Positions 1-7,950 of a stretch of DNA of 64,000 nucleotides are shown in pieces (position 1 is the first letter of the stretch; each line of letters starts with the position of its first letter). The stretch comes from Actinoplanes lobatus (lineage in GTDB: Bacteria; Actinomycetota; Actinomycetes; Mycobacteriales; Micromonosporaceae). The position numbers and the translations under genes are program-made. The DNA lies in the NCBI RefSeq assembly GCF_014205215.1, contig NZ_JACHNC010000001.1, positions 5,700,501 to 5,764,500 on the forward strand. Reading direction: 5' to 3'. The notes under the pieces were generated by a model, which had not been told where the DNA came from, did no database searches, and saw only the letters and a list, made by a program, of their open reading frames with translations.

Positions 1-933
1 CTCGTGACGCTGGCCGGGTCGGAGCCGGGGCAGAGCGCCAGCGCCCAGCAGCTGCTGGCGGTGGCCACGCTGGTGCAGGCGCTCACCCTGCTGGTCGCCG
101 CGCACAACGGCCTCGAGGGGCACGCCTGGTGGGCGAACGGGGTGGGCGGCGGCTACATCCTCGCGGCCTGGGCGATGGCCGCGTCCAGCCGCCTGGCCGT
201 CTCCCGGGCCGGCGTGGACGGCGTCGACACGCTGGTGTTCCGGGCCTGGGCGCTGCTGCCCTACCTGCCGGTGCTGTTCGCGGTGACGCTCGCCGCGGTC
301 CGCCAGACCCGGACCGGGCACCTCGACCCGGTGCTGGTGTGGCTGCTGCTGGCCAGTTTCACGCTGGTGCTGCTGCGGCAGTTCCTGACCCTGGTCACGG
401 TGGGCCGGATGGCCGTCGTGCTGGAGGTGCAGAAGTCGGCGCTCGAGCACCGGGCCCACCACGACGGGCTGACCGGGCTGCTGAACCGGGCGGCGTTCGA
501 GGCGCGGGCGTCGGTCACGCTCGCCGGCGACCACACCGGGGCGACCGCCATGATCCTGGACCTGGACGGATTCAAGCCGGTCAACGACACCCTCGGGCAC
601 GCGGCCGGCGACGACGTCCTGATCGTGGTGGCCCGGCGGCTGCGCGCCGAACTGCGCCCCGGCGACCTGGTCAGCCGGGTCGGCGGCGACGAGTTCGCGA
701 TCCTGCTCGCCGGCGCGGACGGCGCCGAGGAGGTGGCCGGGCGGCTGCTGCGCCGCATCGGCGAGCCGATGCGGATCCACGGGCACGACGTCACGGTGGG
801 CGCGAGCATCGGGCTGGCGACGGCCGGGCCGGGGGAGCGGGTCACCCTCACCGGGTTGTTGCGGCAGGCGGACACCGCGATGTACGCCGCGAAGGCCGCC
901 GGCAAGGGAACGGTCAGCCGGTCTTCTCGTTGA
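1..933 (+). CDS. Membrane diguanylate cyclase, 5' partial
   Basis: GGDEF-family protein that should make c-di-GMP from two GTP at the inner membrane. The reading frame is open to the window edge; the first start codon seen is GTG at 4, so the true N-terminus probably lies outside. Counting from that GTG, about 130 residues form several hydrophobic segments, followed by a linker helix and the conserved HHDGLTGLLNR entry to the GGDEF domain. The active-site loop RVGGDEF lies near residues 225-231. An RPGD motif five residues upstream fits the product-inhibition I-site (RxxD), so the enzyme looks catalytically competent and feedback-regulated. No EAL domain follows. The last 20 bases overlap the convergent DUF6114 gene. 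The sensory input is unknown. Confidence 0.88.
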   Translation, partial: LVTLAGSEPGQSASAQQLLAVATLVQALTLLVAAHNGLEGHAWWANGVGGGYILAAWAMAASSRLAVSRAGVDGVDTLVFRAWALLPYLPVLFAVTLAAVRQTRTGHLDPVLVWLLLASFTLVLLRQFLTLVTVGRMAVVLEVQKSALEHRAHHDGLTGLLNRAAFEARASVTLAGDHTGATAMILDLDGFKPVNDTLGHAAGDDVLIVVARRLRAELRPGDLVSRVGGDEFAILLAGADGAEEVAGRLLRRIGEPMRIHGHDVTVGASIGLATAGPGERVTLTGLLRQADTAMYAAKAAGKGTVSRSSR

Positions 934-2296
934 TGTCGAGCGGCTCCGCGGTGAGAACGTTCGACTTCACGTACGCCAGGTCCAGCGTCACGTCGGTGAA
1001 CCACAGCACCGGCAGGGTCAGCGGCGGCGGCTGCTCCGGGGTGAACGTGACCGGGATCAGCCCGAACAGCTTGCCCTTGAAGGTGGGGCTGTAGAACTCC
1101 ACGTCGCCGTCGAGGACCAGTTCGCCGCTCTCGATGACCGTGGTGGCGTTCCCCGGCTCGTCGATGGTGAGGCTGAACGGCGTGTTCACCACCTTGTCCA
1201 TGGTGAACTTCAGTGACCGGATCGGGCCGTTGGCGGTGGGCACCTCGGCGACCCCGTCGTACGACGAGTTGTACATGGTCACCGAGGCGGCCTTGACCAC
1301 ACCGGGTTTCACGCTGGCGAGGGGGATGTCGCCGTCCTCGGCGAGCAGGCCGACCTGCCGGGCGCCCAGGCACGGGATCTCCTCCGCCGGGTGGGAGGTG
1401 GCCTCCTTTGTGGGCGTCCTATTGGGCGTTGTCGTGGGTGTTGTCGTGGGTGTCTTTTCCGGGGCCGGTGCGGTGGTGGAGGCCGACGGGGTGGGCTCCA
1501 CCTCCTGCTCGTCGTCGTTGCCGCCGATGCCGATCAGGTCGCCGACGCCCTCCCAGAAGTCGTTGATGCCGTCCAGGATCGGGTGATCGCTGGTCTCGGT
1601 CGGTGTCGGCGTCGGCGTGGGTGTGGGTGTGGGTGTGGGTGTGGGGCTTGCGGAGGCGCCGGCCGACGGTGTGACGGTCGGTGTGGCGCTCGGCTTCGCC
1701 GTCGTCGTGGTCGGCGTGGCGCTCGCCTTACGGGACGGCAGACCCTCCGGGCACTCCGCCGCCTCGGCCGGCCGGTTTCCGGCGACCGCCACGGTGGCGG
1801 CCAGCAGCAGCGGCGCCATGATGAGCAGCGCCTTGCGGTGCAGCGAGTGGTGCCCGGTTTCCGGGCCGATGCCGGGAACGATGGTCGGATCCACCGGCGC
1901 CGGCGGGATCTCCCGGGTGGGCCGCTTGCCGGTCCCGGCGCGGGGCGCTCCCCACGCCACCACCAGGGCGCCGCCCACGATCCCGAGCATCATGCCGAGG
2001 ATCCAGCCGCCCAGGTTCAGCCCGATGAACGAGTACAGCGCCGTGATGATCCCGACGATCCCGTAGAACAGCCGCTGCGCCGGGGTGAACCAGGCCAGCG
2101 CCCCGCAGGTCAGCATGATCACCGGCAGCAGGTACGAGTAGAACCCCTGAGGCCCGATGTGAATCTGGATGTTGTCCAGCTCCAGGTTGGCGCTGACGAA
2201 CATCTCCAGCCCGGACAGCAGCATCACGAGCCCGCCCCAGAACGGCCGGGCACGCCGCCACCGGCGGAACCGGTCCCAGAAGTTCTCCGTCGGCAC
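914..2296 (-). CDS. DUF6114-family membrane protein with Pro/Thr-rich linker
   Basis: A 460-residue protein of unknown function. About 130 N-terminal residues carry four hydrophobic segments typical of DUF6114. A further hydrophobic stretch follows near residue 155-175, then a long linker rich in Pro, Thr, Ala and Ser containing a run of alternating Pro-Thr, and a C-terminal domain of about 170 residues that I do not recognise. The start is GTG at 2296, with AGGAAAGGA just upstream. It lies 74 bp after the DUF6230 gene on the same strand; these families commonly occur as an actinobacterial pair, which supports the call. The linker suggests the C-terminal domain is held outside the membrane (inference). 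The gene end overlaps the convergent diguanylate cyclase. Confidence 0.8.
   Translation of the reverse strand: MPTENFWDRFRRWRRARPFWGGLVMLLSGLEMFVSANLELDNIQIHIGPQGFYSYLLPVIMLTCGALAWFTPAQRLFYGIVGIITALYSFIGLNLGGWILGMMLGIVGGALVVAWGAPRAGTGKRPTREIPPAPVDPTIVPGIGPETGHHSLHRKALLIMAPLLLAATVAVAGNRPAEAAECPEGLPSRKASATPTTTTAKPSATPTVTPSAGASASPTPTPTPTPTPTPTPTETSDHPILDGINDFWEGVGDLIGIGGNDDEQEVEPTPSASTTAPAPEKTPTTTPTTTPNRTPTKEATSHPAEEIPCLGARQVGLLAEDGDIPLASVKPGVVKAASVTMYNSSYDGVAEVPTANGPIRSLKFTMDKVVNTPFSLTIDEPGNATTVIESGELVLDGDVEFYSPTFKGKLFGLIPVTFTPEQPPPLTLPVLWFTDVTLDLAYVKSNVLTAEPLDINEKTG
1609..1650. repeat. GTGGGT hexanucleotide microsatellite
   Basis: A near-perfect run of 6-bp units (GGTGTG/GTCGGC variants) within the DUF6114 gene encodes alternating Pro-Thr. 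Because the unit is 6 bp, gain or loss keeps the frame and only changes linker length. Confidence 0.8.
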
Positions 2297-2328
2297 GGCG
2301 GTCCTTTCCTCGGGTTCTCAGCAGCGGA

Positions 2329-2359
2329 CGGGCTCGCGGAGACGTGCCCCGCGAGCCCG
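2329..2359 (-). terminator. Intercistronic hairpin between DUF6230 and DUF6114 genes
   Basis: Perfect 11-bp inverted repeat (CGGGCTCGCGG / CCGCGAGCCCG) with a 9-nt loop in the 74-bp gap. There is no clear U tract, so it may be a leaky terminator or an mRNA-processing/stability hairpin. Confidence 0.55.
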
Positions 2360-2370
2360 GTGAGACTGGG

Positions 2371-3000
2371 TCAGTCCTGGTAGCACTCGTGCGAGCCGCC
2401 GACGTGCAGCTTCAGGCTCATGCCGTTGAGGACGAACGTGGAGGCGGAGGTGTAGTACGCCTTCTGCCGCAGGTTCTCGATCGTGACGGTCCGGGACTGC
2501 TGCCCGAAGGAGCCCGGAGCGCCGTGGCTCTCCGCACCGTCGCGGGTCATGGTGGAGGCGTCCAGGCCGATCTGAATGTCCTCGAAGGTGGCGTTCCCGC
2601 CGAGCTCGGACATGCCGATCAGCAGGTTCTCCGCCTTCACCGGGTTGTTCTCATCGTTGCCGGCCTCGATACGCAGGGTCACCGGCCCGACCGCGACGGA
2701 CTGGCAGAGACCGACCAGGGTGGCCGACTTGATGCCGGACATGGCCGCCGGGATCTTGCCGCCCGGGTAGTCCGGGTCCTGGGTTTCCAACTCGCCGCTG
2801 TACTGGGTGAAGCCGGTACCGACCAGCGTGTCGGCGGTGAGCTTGAACTGCTTGCCGGACACGGTGAAGTTCGCCGCCAGGGCTCCCTCGGCGAGGGCCA
2901 GCACCAGGCCACCGGCGACAACGGTCGGCACGCCCACCGCAACGGCGAACCGGCGCCAGTTGGTGCGCCCGTACGCCGGCGCGTTTTGCGCCTCCTCCAC
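2371..3000 (-). CDS. DUF6230-family exported protein
   Basis: A 209-residue protein matching the actinobacterial DUF6230 family, some members of which carry an old, unsupported 'cholesterol esterase' label. A short basic N-terminus (NWRRF) is followed by one hydrophobic segment ending in an ALAANF-type site, so the protein is exported or membrane-anchored. The remainder begins with the family's FTVSGKQFKLTAD stretch and is predicted to be extracytoplasmic. There is no Ser-His-Asp lipase signature, so I do not assign an enzyme activity. The start is GTG at 3000 with GAGGAGG upstream. It is first in a pair with the DUF6114 gene, and palindromic sites lie in its upstream region. Confidence 0.82.
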   Translation of the reverse strand: MEEAQNAPAYGRTNWRRFAVAVGVPTVVAGGLVLALAEGALAANFTVSGKQFKLTADTLVGTGFTQYSGELETQDPDYPGGKIPAAMSGIKSATLVGLCQSVAVGPVTLRIEAGNDENNPVKAENLLIGMSELGGNATFEDIQIGLDASTMTRDGAESHGAPGSFGQQSRTVTIENLRQKAYYTSASTFVLNGMSLKLHVGGSHECYQD

Positions 3001-3116
3001 GCGGACCTCCTCTTCGATGGTGGACCGGCGACTTCGCAGCGAGGCACGTCGATGGTCGCGGTCGTAATGTGCCCGAAATGCTGCCGCTCGCGGGCCGCGA
3101 CTACAAGAGGTCGTGT

Positions 3117-3130
3117 TTACTCGTCAGTAA
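3117..3130. promoter_or_regulatory. Candidate TetR-type operator upstream of DUF6230
   Basis: TTACTCGTCAGTAA: TTACT and AGTAA arms around a 4-bp centre, about 120 bp upstream of the DUF6230 start. The form resembles TetR-family operators (inference). Confidence 0.45.
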
Positions 3131-3180
3131 CCCAGATCACTTGATCAACATGACTGACGGTGAGCTCTGCCGCCGAGGTA

Positions 3181-3194
3181 TCCGAAATTTCGGA
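3181..3194. promoter_or_regulatory. Perfect 14-bp palindrome upstream of DUF6230
   Basis: TCCGAAATTTCGGA is a perfect palindrome, AT-rich in its centre and unlike the surrounding GC-rich DNA. It is a likely protein-binding site. The rest of 3001-3425 holds no gene that I can see. Confidence 0.45.
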
Positions 3195-3334
3195 CATTAA
3201 GATCGGGGGCGAGCAATTACCCGTTACCCCGGGTACGCAAGGCCAGATTTGTCACGGCTCCATAACGAAGTGTCCCCGTGGCGCCGCCGCTCTCACCGAT
3301 CCGGCCGCGGAGATGCCCAGGCTCGCTCCCAGTG

Positions 3335-3397
3335 CTGACCCCGCTGTCAATTGCCCTACTGCCATTCGCCGTCCGTGTTTTCGGCCAGCGGGGTCAG
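3335..3397 (-). terminator. Inverted repeat downstream of cydC
   Basis: A 12-bp perfect inverted repeat (CTGACCCCGCTG / CAGCGGGGTCAG) with a 39-nt loop lies just past the cydC stop. It is plausibly the operon terminator, though the long loop is unusual. Confidence 0.45.
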
Positions 3398-3425
3398 TGC
3401 TGTTTCGGCCGGTTCGAGACAGTTC

Positions 3426-5183
3426 TCACGGCCGGCCGGGTCCGAGGTGGACCACGTCGAGGCCGTCCAGGTCGGTGCGGTGCGTGATCAGCAGGACGGT
3501 CCGGTCGCCGGCCGCGGTCAGCAGGTCACGGGTGAGGGCGGCCGCCGTCTCGTCGTCGAGGTGCTCGGTCGGCTCGTCGAAGATCAGCACCCGCGCGTCG
3601 GTGAGCAGCAGCCGGGCCAGCGCCAGCCGCCGCCGCTGACCGCCGGACAGGGCCATGCCGTGTTCCCCGACCAGCGTGTCCAGCCCGCCCGGCAGGGTCT
3701 CCACCCAGTCCAGGAGCCGGGCCTGCCGCAGCGCCGCCCGCAGTTCGGCGCCGGTGGCCGAGGGGCGCCCGATCCGCAGGTTCTCGCCGATCGTGGTGTC
3801 GAACAGGTAGGCGTCCTCCGGCAGATACCCGACCACACGGCGCACCTCGTCCGCCGGGATCCCGCGCAGATCGGCCCCGTCGAGCGTCACCCGCCCGGCC
3901 CGCGGATCGAGGAACCGCACCAGAAGCGCGGCCACCGTGCTCTTGCCCGCGCCGCTCGGCCCCACCAGCGCCACGCGGCCGCCGGCGGGCAGCACCAGAT
4001 CGACCCCGCGCACCGCGGTCCGCCCCGGCGCCCATCCGGCGGTGACACCTTCCAGCCGCATCTCCGGTACCCGTCCGTCGGCGTGCGGCAGTGGATCGGC
4101 CCCGTGCGTTGCGGTCGGCCCCGGCGCCCATCCGGCGGTGGCACCTTCGAGCCGCGTTTCGGTTCGGGAGCCCGTTTCCGGTGCTTGAGCGGTCTGCGCA
4201 TGTGGGAGCAGAGGGTCCGGGGTGGACCAGATCTCGGTGAGACGGTGCAGTGCGGCCCGGGCCGTCGCGTAGTGCTGGGCCGCCACCGGCAGCGGGCCGG
4301 CGATCTCGAACACCGCGAGCGGCGTCAGCACCACGAGCGCCAGCAACTCGCCGTCGAGCGTTCCGGCGCTGACCGCGGCGGCCCCGGCGACCAGCCCGGC
4401 GAGCACCGAAGCGCCGGTGCTCAGGACGGTGACCGCCGCACCGAGCCCCGCGGTCGCGGCCGAGCGCCGGGCCGCCCCGGTGAGCCGGGCGTCCACCTCG
4501 TCGAGCCGGGCCAGACGGTCGGCGGTCACCCCGTACGCCGTCAGGTCCGGAAGCCCGTGCAGCAGATCGACCACCCCGGTGGCGAGTTCGCCGCGCAGCG
4601 GCGCGAGCCGGCCATCGGCCTGGCGCGCCGCCGCCCGTTGCAGCACCGGGACGCCGCCCCCGACCACCAGCAGCGCCACCGTGAGCGTGACCCCGGCCGC
4701 GGGCACGAGAGCGCCGATCACCAGCACCGACGCGAGCCCGACGACCGCCGCCACCGAGTACGGCAGCAGCACCCGGGTGACCAGGTCGAGCACCGCGTCC
4801 ACGTCCGCCGCGAGACGGCGCGAAAGATCCGCCCGCCGGAATCCGGCCAGCCCCGCCGGAGCCAGCCGCTCCAGCCGGGTGAACAGCCGCACCCGCACAT
4901 CGCCGAGGATCCGGAACGCCGCGTCGTGCCCGATCAGCCGCTCCAGGTAGCGCAGCACGCCCCGGCTCAGCCCGCACGCGCGCACCGCGACGATCGCCAC
5001 CATCAGGTGCAGCACCGGCGGATGCAGCGCGGCCCGCGAGATCAGGAACGCCGACACCGCGGTCAGCGTCACGGCCGCACCGGCCGCGCCGGCTCCGGCG
5101 AGCACCGCGAGACCCAGGCGTCCCGCCGCCGGCTTCACCAGGTGGTACGCGCGAAGCCCGCCCCGATCAACCACGGCCGTCAT
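3426..5183 (-). CDS. cydC: Thiol reductant ABC exporter subunit CydC
   Basis: A 585-residue fused membrane/ATPase half of the CydDC exporter, which moves cysteine or glutathione to the periplasmic side and is needed for cytochrome bd assembly. The N-terminal ~330 residues are an ABC type-1 transmembrane domain. The C-terminal ATPase shows Walker A GPSGAGKST, signature LSGGQRRRLAL and Walker B VLIFDEPTE. The start ATG at 5183 overlaps the cydD stop (ATGA). Between the membrane domain and Walker A there is an in-frame tandem duplication of about 32 residues: RLEGATAGWAPG is followed by a second copy starting RLEGVTAGWAPG. The upstream copy is degenerate, and the copy next to Walker A is the one expected in a normal ATPase. 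The gene is last in cydABDC. Confidence 0.92.
   Translation of the reverse strand: MTAVVDRGGLRAYHLVKPAAGRLGLAVLAGAGAAGAAVTLTAVSAFLISRAALHPPVLHLMVAIVAVRACGLSRGVLRYLERLIGHDAAFRILGDVRVRLFTRLERLAPAGLAGFRRADLSRRLAADVDAVLDLVTRVLLPYSVAAVVGLASVLVIGALVPAAGVTLTVALLVVGGGVPVLQRAAARQADGRLAPLRGELATGVVDLLHGLPDLTAYGVTADRLARLDEVDARLTGAARRSAATAGLGAAVTVLSTGASVLAGLVAGAAAVSAGTLDGELLALVVLTPLAVFEIAGPLPVAAQHYATARAALHRLTEIWSTPDPLLPHAQTAQAPETGSRTETRLEGATAGWAPGPTATHGADPLPHADGRVPEMRLEGVTAGWAPGRTAVRGVDLVLPAGGRVALVGPSGAGKSTVAALLVRFLDPRAGRVTLDGADLRGIPADEVRRVVGYLPEDAYLFDTTIGENLRIGRPSATGAELRAALRQARLLDWVETLPGGLDTLVGEHGMALSGGQRRRLALARLLLTDARVLIFDEPTEHLDDETAAALTRDLLTAAGDRTVLLITHRTDLDGLDVVHLGPGRP
3970..4161 (-). repeat. 96-bp in-frame tandem duplication in cydC
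   Basis: Two units of period 96 bp (about 3970-4065 and 4066-4161). The 50 bases from 4015 match those from 4111 with only a few changes. The duplication is a multiple of three and so leaves cydC open. Confidence 0.85.
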
Positions 5184-6952
5184 CGCGCGGCCGTCGCTGG
5201 TTCGACCGCCGCTGATTCGAGCGCTACTGGGTCGACCGTCGCCGGGACAGGCACGCCGCTGAGGGAGATCTCCCCCGCCGGGACGGGCGTGCCGGCGAGG
5301 GAGATCTCCCGGTCGGCGAGGGCGATCAGTTCCGGCCGGTGCGCCGCGATGATCACCGTGCGGCCGTGGGCCAGCCGCCGGATCGCCGCCATGACTCCGG
5401 CCGCCGTGACGGCGTCGAGGTTCGCGGTCGGCTCGTCGAGCAGCACGATCGGTGCGTCCCGCAGGAACGCCCGGGCGAGCGCGATCCGCTGCCGCTGCCC
5501 GGCGGAGAGCCCGGTCCCGGCGTCACCGAGCATCGTGCCGTAGCCGTCCGGCAGCTCCCGGGCGAACTCGTCCACCCCGGCCCGCCGCGCCGCCGCGGTG
5601 AGGGATTGATGGGTGGGCGCCGGCTCGGCGAGGGCGATGTTCTCGTACACCGAGGCCGCGGTGAGGTGAGGGCGCTGCGGGACCCAGGCGAGACGGCGGC
5701 GCCAGGCCTCCGGGTCCAGGTCGGACAGGGGTATGCCGCCCACGGTGACCCGCCCGCCGGTGGGGGTCGCGAAGCCGAGCAGCACGGCGAGGGCGGTCGA
5801 CTTGCCGCAGCCGGACGGGCCGGTGAGTGCCACGATCTCGCCCGGTGTGATGGTCGCGTCCAGGCGGAGGGCGGCGCCGGTACGGCCGGGATAGTGGACC
5901 TCGACGCCGTCGAAGACGATCGGGCCGGCCGGCGGGGGCAGGGTTCCGGTGGGCGGGAGCGGGGTCTCCAGGACGGCGAAGACCTCCTCGGCGGCGGCCA
6001 GGCCCTCCGCGCTGGCGTGGTAGTTGGCGCCCACCTCGCGCAACGGCCGGTACGCCTCCGGCGCCAGGATCAGCACCAGCAGGGCGGTCGCCAGGTCGAG
6101 CTCGCCGGCGACCAGCCGCAACCCGATGCCGACGGCGACGAGCGCGACCGACAGCGTGGCCAGCAACTCCAGCACGAGCGAGGACAGGAACGCGGTCCGC
6201 AGCGTACGCATGGTGTGCCGCCGTTGATCGTTGCTGATCCGCCGGATGATCTCGGCCTGGGCCCGCGCGCGGCCGAAGAGCTTGAGCGTCGGCAGTCCGG
6301 CGATTACGTCGAGGAAGTGGTGCGACAGCCGGGCCATCAGGCGGAACCGGCGGCGGTTCTGCGCCTCGGTGTGCATGCCGACGAGCGCCATGAACAGCGG
6401 GATCAGCGGCAGCGTCACCACGATGGTGACGGTCGCGACCAGGTCGGCCGGCAGTAGCCGCAGCAGCAGGAGGCCGGGCACGAGCACGGCCAGCACGAGC
6501 TGTGGCAGGTAGCGGGCGAAGTAGGCGTCGAGGGCATCGAGCCCGTTCCCGGCAAGCGCCGCCAGCTCCCCGGCCGGGCGGGGGCGGTCCGGCTCGGGAG
6601 TGGTGGTGTGCGTGATTTTCCCGGCCGGGTGGGAGCGGTCCGGCCCGAGAGCGGTGACGTGCGTGAGGAGCCGCCGCCGGAGCTGGCTCTTGACCGCGGC
6701 GGCCGACCGGGCCGACGCCACCTCCTGCGCCCATGCCACCCCGGCGCGGGCGGCGAACACCGCGGCCAGCGTTCCGACGGCCACCGGGGAGAGCCCGGCG
6801 CCGTCGAGGAAGACCGCCGTGATCGCCGAGGCCAGCAGCGCCGCCTGGGCGATCAGCAGCGCCGCGTGCACGCCGCCGAGCAGGACGGTGGCGGCGAGGT
6901 ACGCCCGGGTGGCCCGGGCGTACCTCAGAAGCCGTGGATCGAGCGGTTTCAC
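5180..6952 (-). CDS. cydD: Thiol reductant ABC exporter subunit CydD
   Basis: A 590-residue partner of CydC with an N-terminal ABC transmembrane domain and a C-terminal ATPase (Walker A GPSGCGKST, signature LSAGQRQRIAL, Walker B IVLLDEPTAN). I chose GTG at 6952 because it overlaps the cydB stop as GTGA and gives a normal-length N-terminus; an in-frame upstream start at 7003 would lie well inside cydB. Two in-frame duplications are visible: a 17-residue unit around residues 95-128 and a 12-residue unit near the C-terminus (EISLAGTPVPAG / EISLSGVPVPA). The C-terminal tail after the ATPase is longer than usual and low in complexity. The gene is co-transcribed with cydA, cydB and cydC. Confidence 0.92.
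   Translation of the reverse strand: MKPLDPRLLRYARATRAYLAATVLLGGVHAALLIAQAALLASAITAVFLDGAGLSPVAVGTLAAVFAARAGVAWAQEVASARSAAAVKSQLRRRLLTHVTALGPDRSHPAGKITHTTTPEPDRPRPAGELAALAGNGLDALDAYFARYLPQLVLAVLVPGLLLLRLLPADLVATVTIVVTLPLIPLFMALVGMHTEAQNRRRFRLMARLSHHFLDVIAGLPTLKLFGRARAQAEIIRRISNDQRRHTMRTLRTAFLSSLVLELLATLSVALVAVGIGLRLVAGELDLATALLVLILAPEAYRPLREVGANYHASAEGLAAAEEVFAVLETPLPPTGTLPPPAGPIVFDGVEVHYPGRTGAALRLDATITPGEIVALTGPSGCGKSTALAVLLGFATPTGGRVTVGGIPLSDLDPEAWRRRLAWVPQRPHLTAASVYENIALAEPAPTHQSLTAAARRAGVDEFARELPDGYGTMLGDAGTGLSAGQRQRIALARAFLRDAPIVLLDEPTANLDAVTAAGVMAAIRRLAHGRTVIIAAHRPELIALADREISLAGTPVPAGEISLSGVPVPATVDPVALESAAVEPATAAR
5244..5315 (-). repeat. 36-bp tandem repeat at cydD 3' end
   Basis: Two 36-bp units (5244-5279 and 5280-5315), each containing GAGGGAGATCTCCC, encode two copies of a 12-residue C-terminal tail segment. 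Confidence 0.75.
6570..6671 (-). repeat. 51-bp in-frame tandem duplication in cydD
   Basis: Diverged units at 6570-6620 and 6621-6671 share CCGGCCGGG and GCGGTCCGG blocks. They encode two 17-residue copies within the transmembrane domain. Confidence 0.7.
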
Positions 6953-7944
6953 GCCGGGATGTCGCTCAGCTTGAGCCGCTTGCGGAACACCCAGTACGTC
7001 CACCCCTGGTAGATCAGCACGATCGGGGTGAAAATCACCGCCACCCAGGTCATCACCGTCAATGTGTAGTGAGTTGACGATGCATTGTTGACGGTCAAGT
7101 TGTAGGTCTCGTCAATTGTTGACGGCATGACGTTGGGGAACAGCGTCACGAACAGGGCCGTGACCGCGAGCACGATGGTCACCCCGGTCGCGGTGAACGC
7201 CCAGCCCTCACGCCGGGCGCGGGTCAGCGGCACGGCGGCGACCAGGGCCAGCGCGGCCAGGACGGACAGTGCGATGCCGAGCCCGTCGCGGTTGGCGGCG
7301 CCGGTCCAGATCAGGAACGCGGCGGCGACCGGGACGGCGACGAGCGCGAGACGTTCGGCCAGCCGGCCCGCCTCGGCCCGCATCGGACCGTCCGTCTTCA
7401 GCGCCAGGAACACCGCCCCGTGCAGGGTGAACAGCGCGAGCGTGGTCAGGCCGCCGAGCAGCGCGTACGGGTTGAGCAGGTTGAAGAACCCGCCCACGTA
7501 CTCGTGCTGGGCGTCAAGCGGAACCCCGCGCAGGATGTTGGCGAAGGCGACTCCCCAGAGGACCGCCGGGACCACGCTGCCCCAGAAGATCGCCAGATCC
7601 CAGCCACGCCGCCAGCGGGCCGAGTCCCGTTTGCCGCGGTACTCGAAGGCGAGCCCGCGCACGATCAGCGCCATCAGGATGACCAGCAGCGGCAGGAAGA
7701 ACCCGGAGAACAGGGTGGCGTACCACTCGGGGAACGCCGCGAAGGTGGCGCCGCCGGCGACGAGCACCCACACCTCGTTGGCGTCCCAGACCGGCCCGAT
7801 CGTGTTGATCGCCAGGCGGCGGGAGCGGTCGTCGCGGCCGAGCACCGGCAGCAGGATGCCGACACCGAAGTCGAAGCCCTCGAGCAGGAAGTATCCGGCC
7901 CAGAGCACGCCGATCAGAATGAACCAGACGGTGGTGAGTTCCAT
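6949..7944 (-). CDS. cydB: Cytochrome bd ubiquinol oxidase subunit II
   Basis: A 331-residue integral membrane subunit of the bd-type quinol:O2 oxidoreductase, a high-affinity terminal oxidase. The family N-terminus is clear (WFILIGVLWAGYFLLEGFDFGVG), with the conserved GPVWDANEVWL-type stretch (GPVWDANEVWV) and FNLLNPYALLGG loop; eight or nine hydrophobic helices are visible. Length is typical for an actinobacterial CydB. It starts six bases after the cydA stop and overlaps cydD by 4 bp, indicating one transcript and coupled translation. Confidence 0.95.
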   Translation of the reverse strand: MELTTVWFILIGVLWAGYFLLEGFDFGVGILLPVLGRDDRSRRLAINTIGPVWDANEVWVLVAGGATFAAFPEWYATLFSGFFLPLLVILMALIVRGLAFEYRGKRDSARWRRGWDLAIFWGSVVPAVLWGVAFANILRGVPLDAQHEYVGGFFNLLNPYALLGGLTTLALFTLHGAVFLALKTDGPMRAEAGRLAERLALVAVPVAAAFLIWTGAANRDGLGIALSVLAALALVAAVPLTRARREGWAFTATGVTIVLAVTALFVTLFPNVMPSTIDETYNLTVNNASSTHYTLTVMTWVAVIFTPIVLIYQGWTYWVFRKRLKLSDIPA

Positions 7945-7950
7945 GACCCC

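Noticed and set aside
3351..5543. Long plus-strand frame opposite cydC/cydD
   Set aside because: The translation is Arg/Gln/His-rich without domains, while the minus strand encodes intact ABC proteins with coupled starts.
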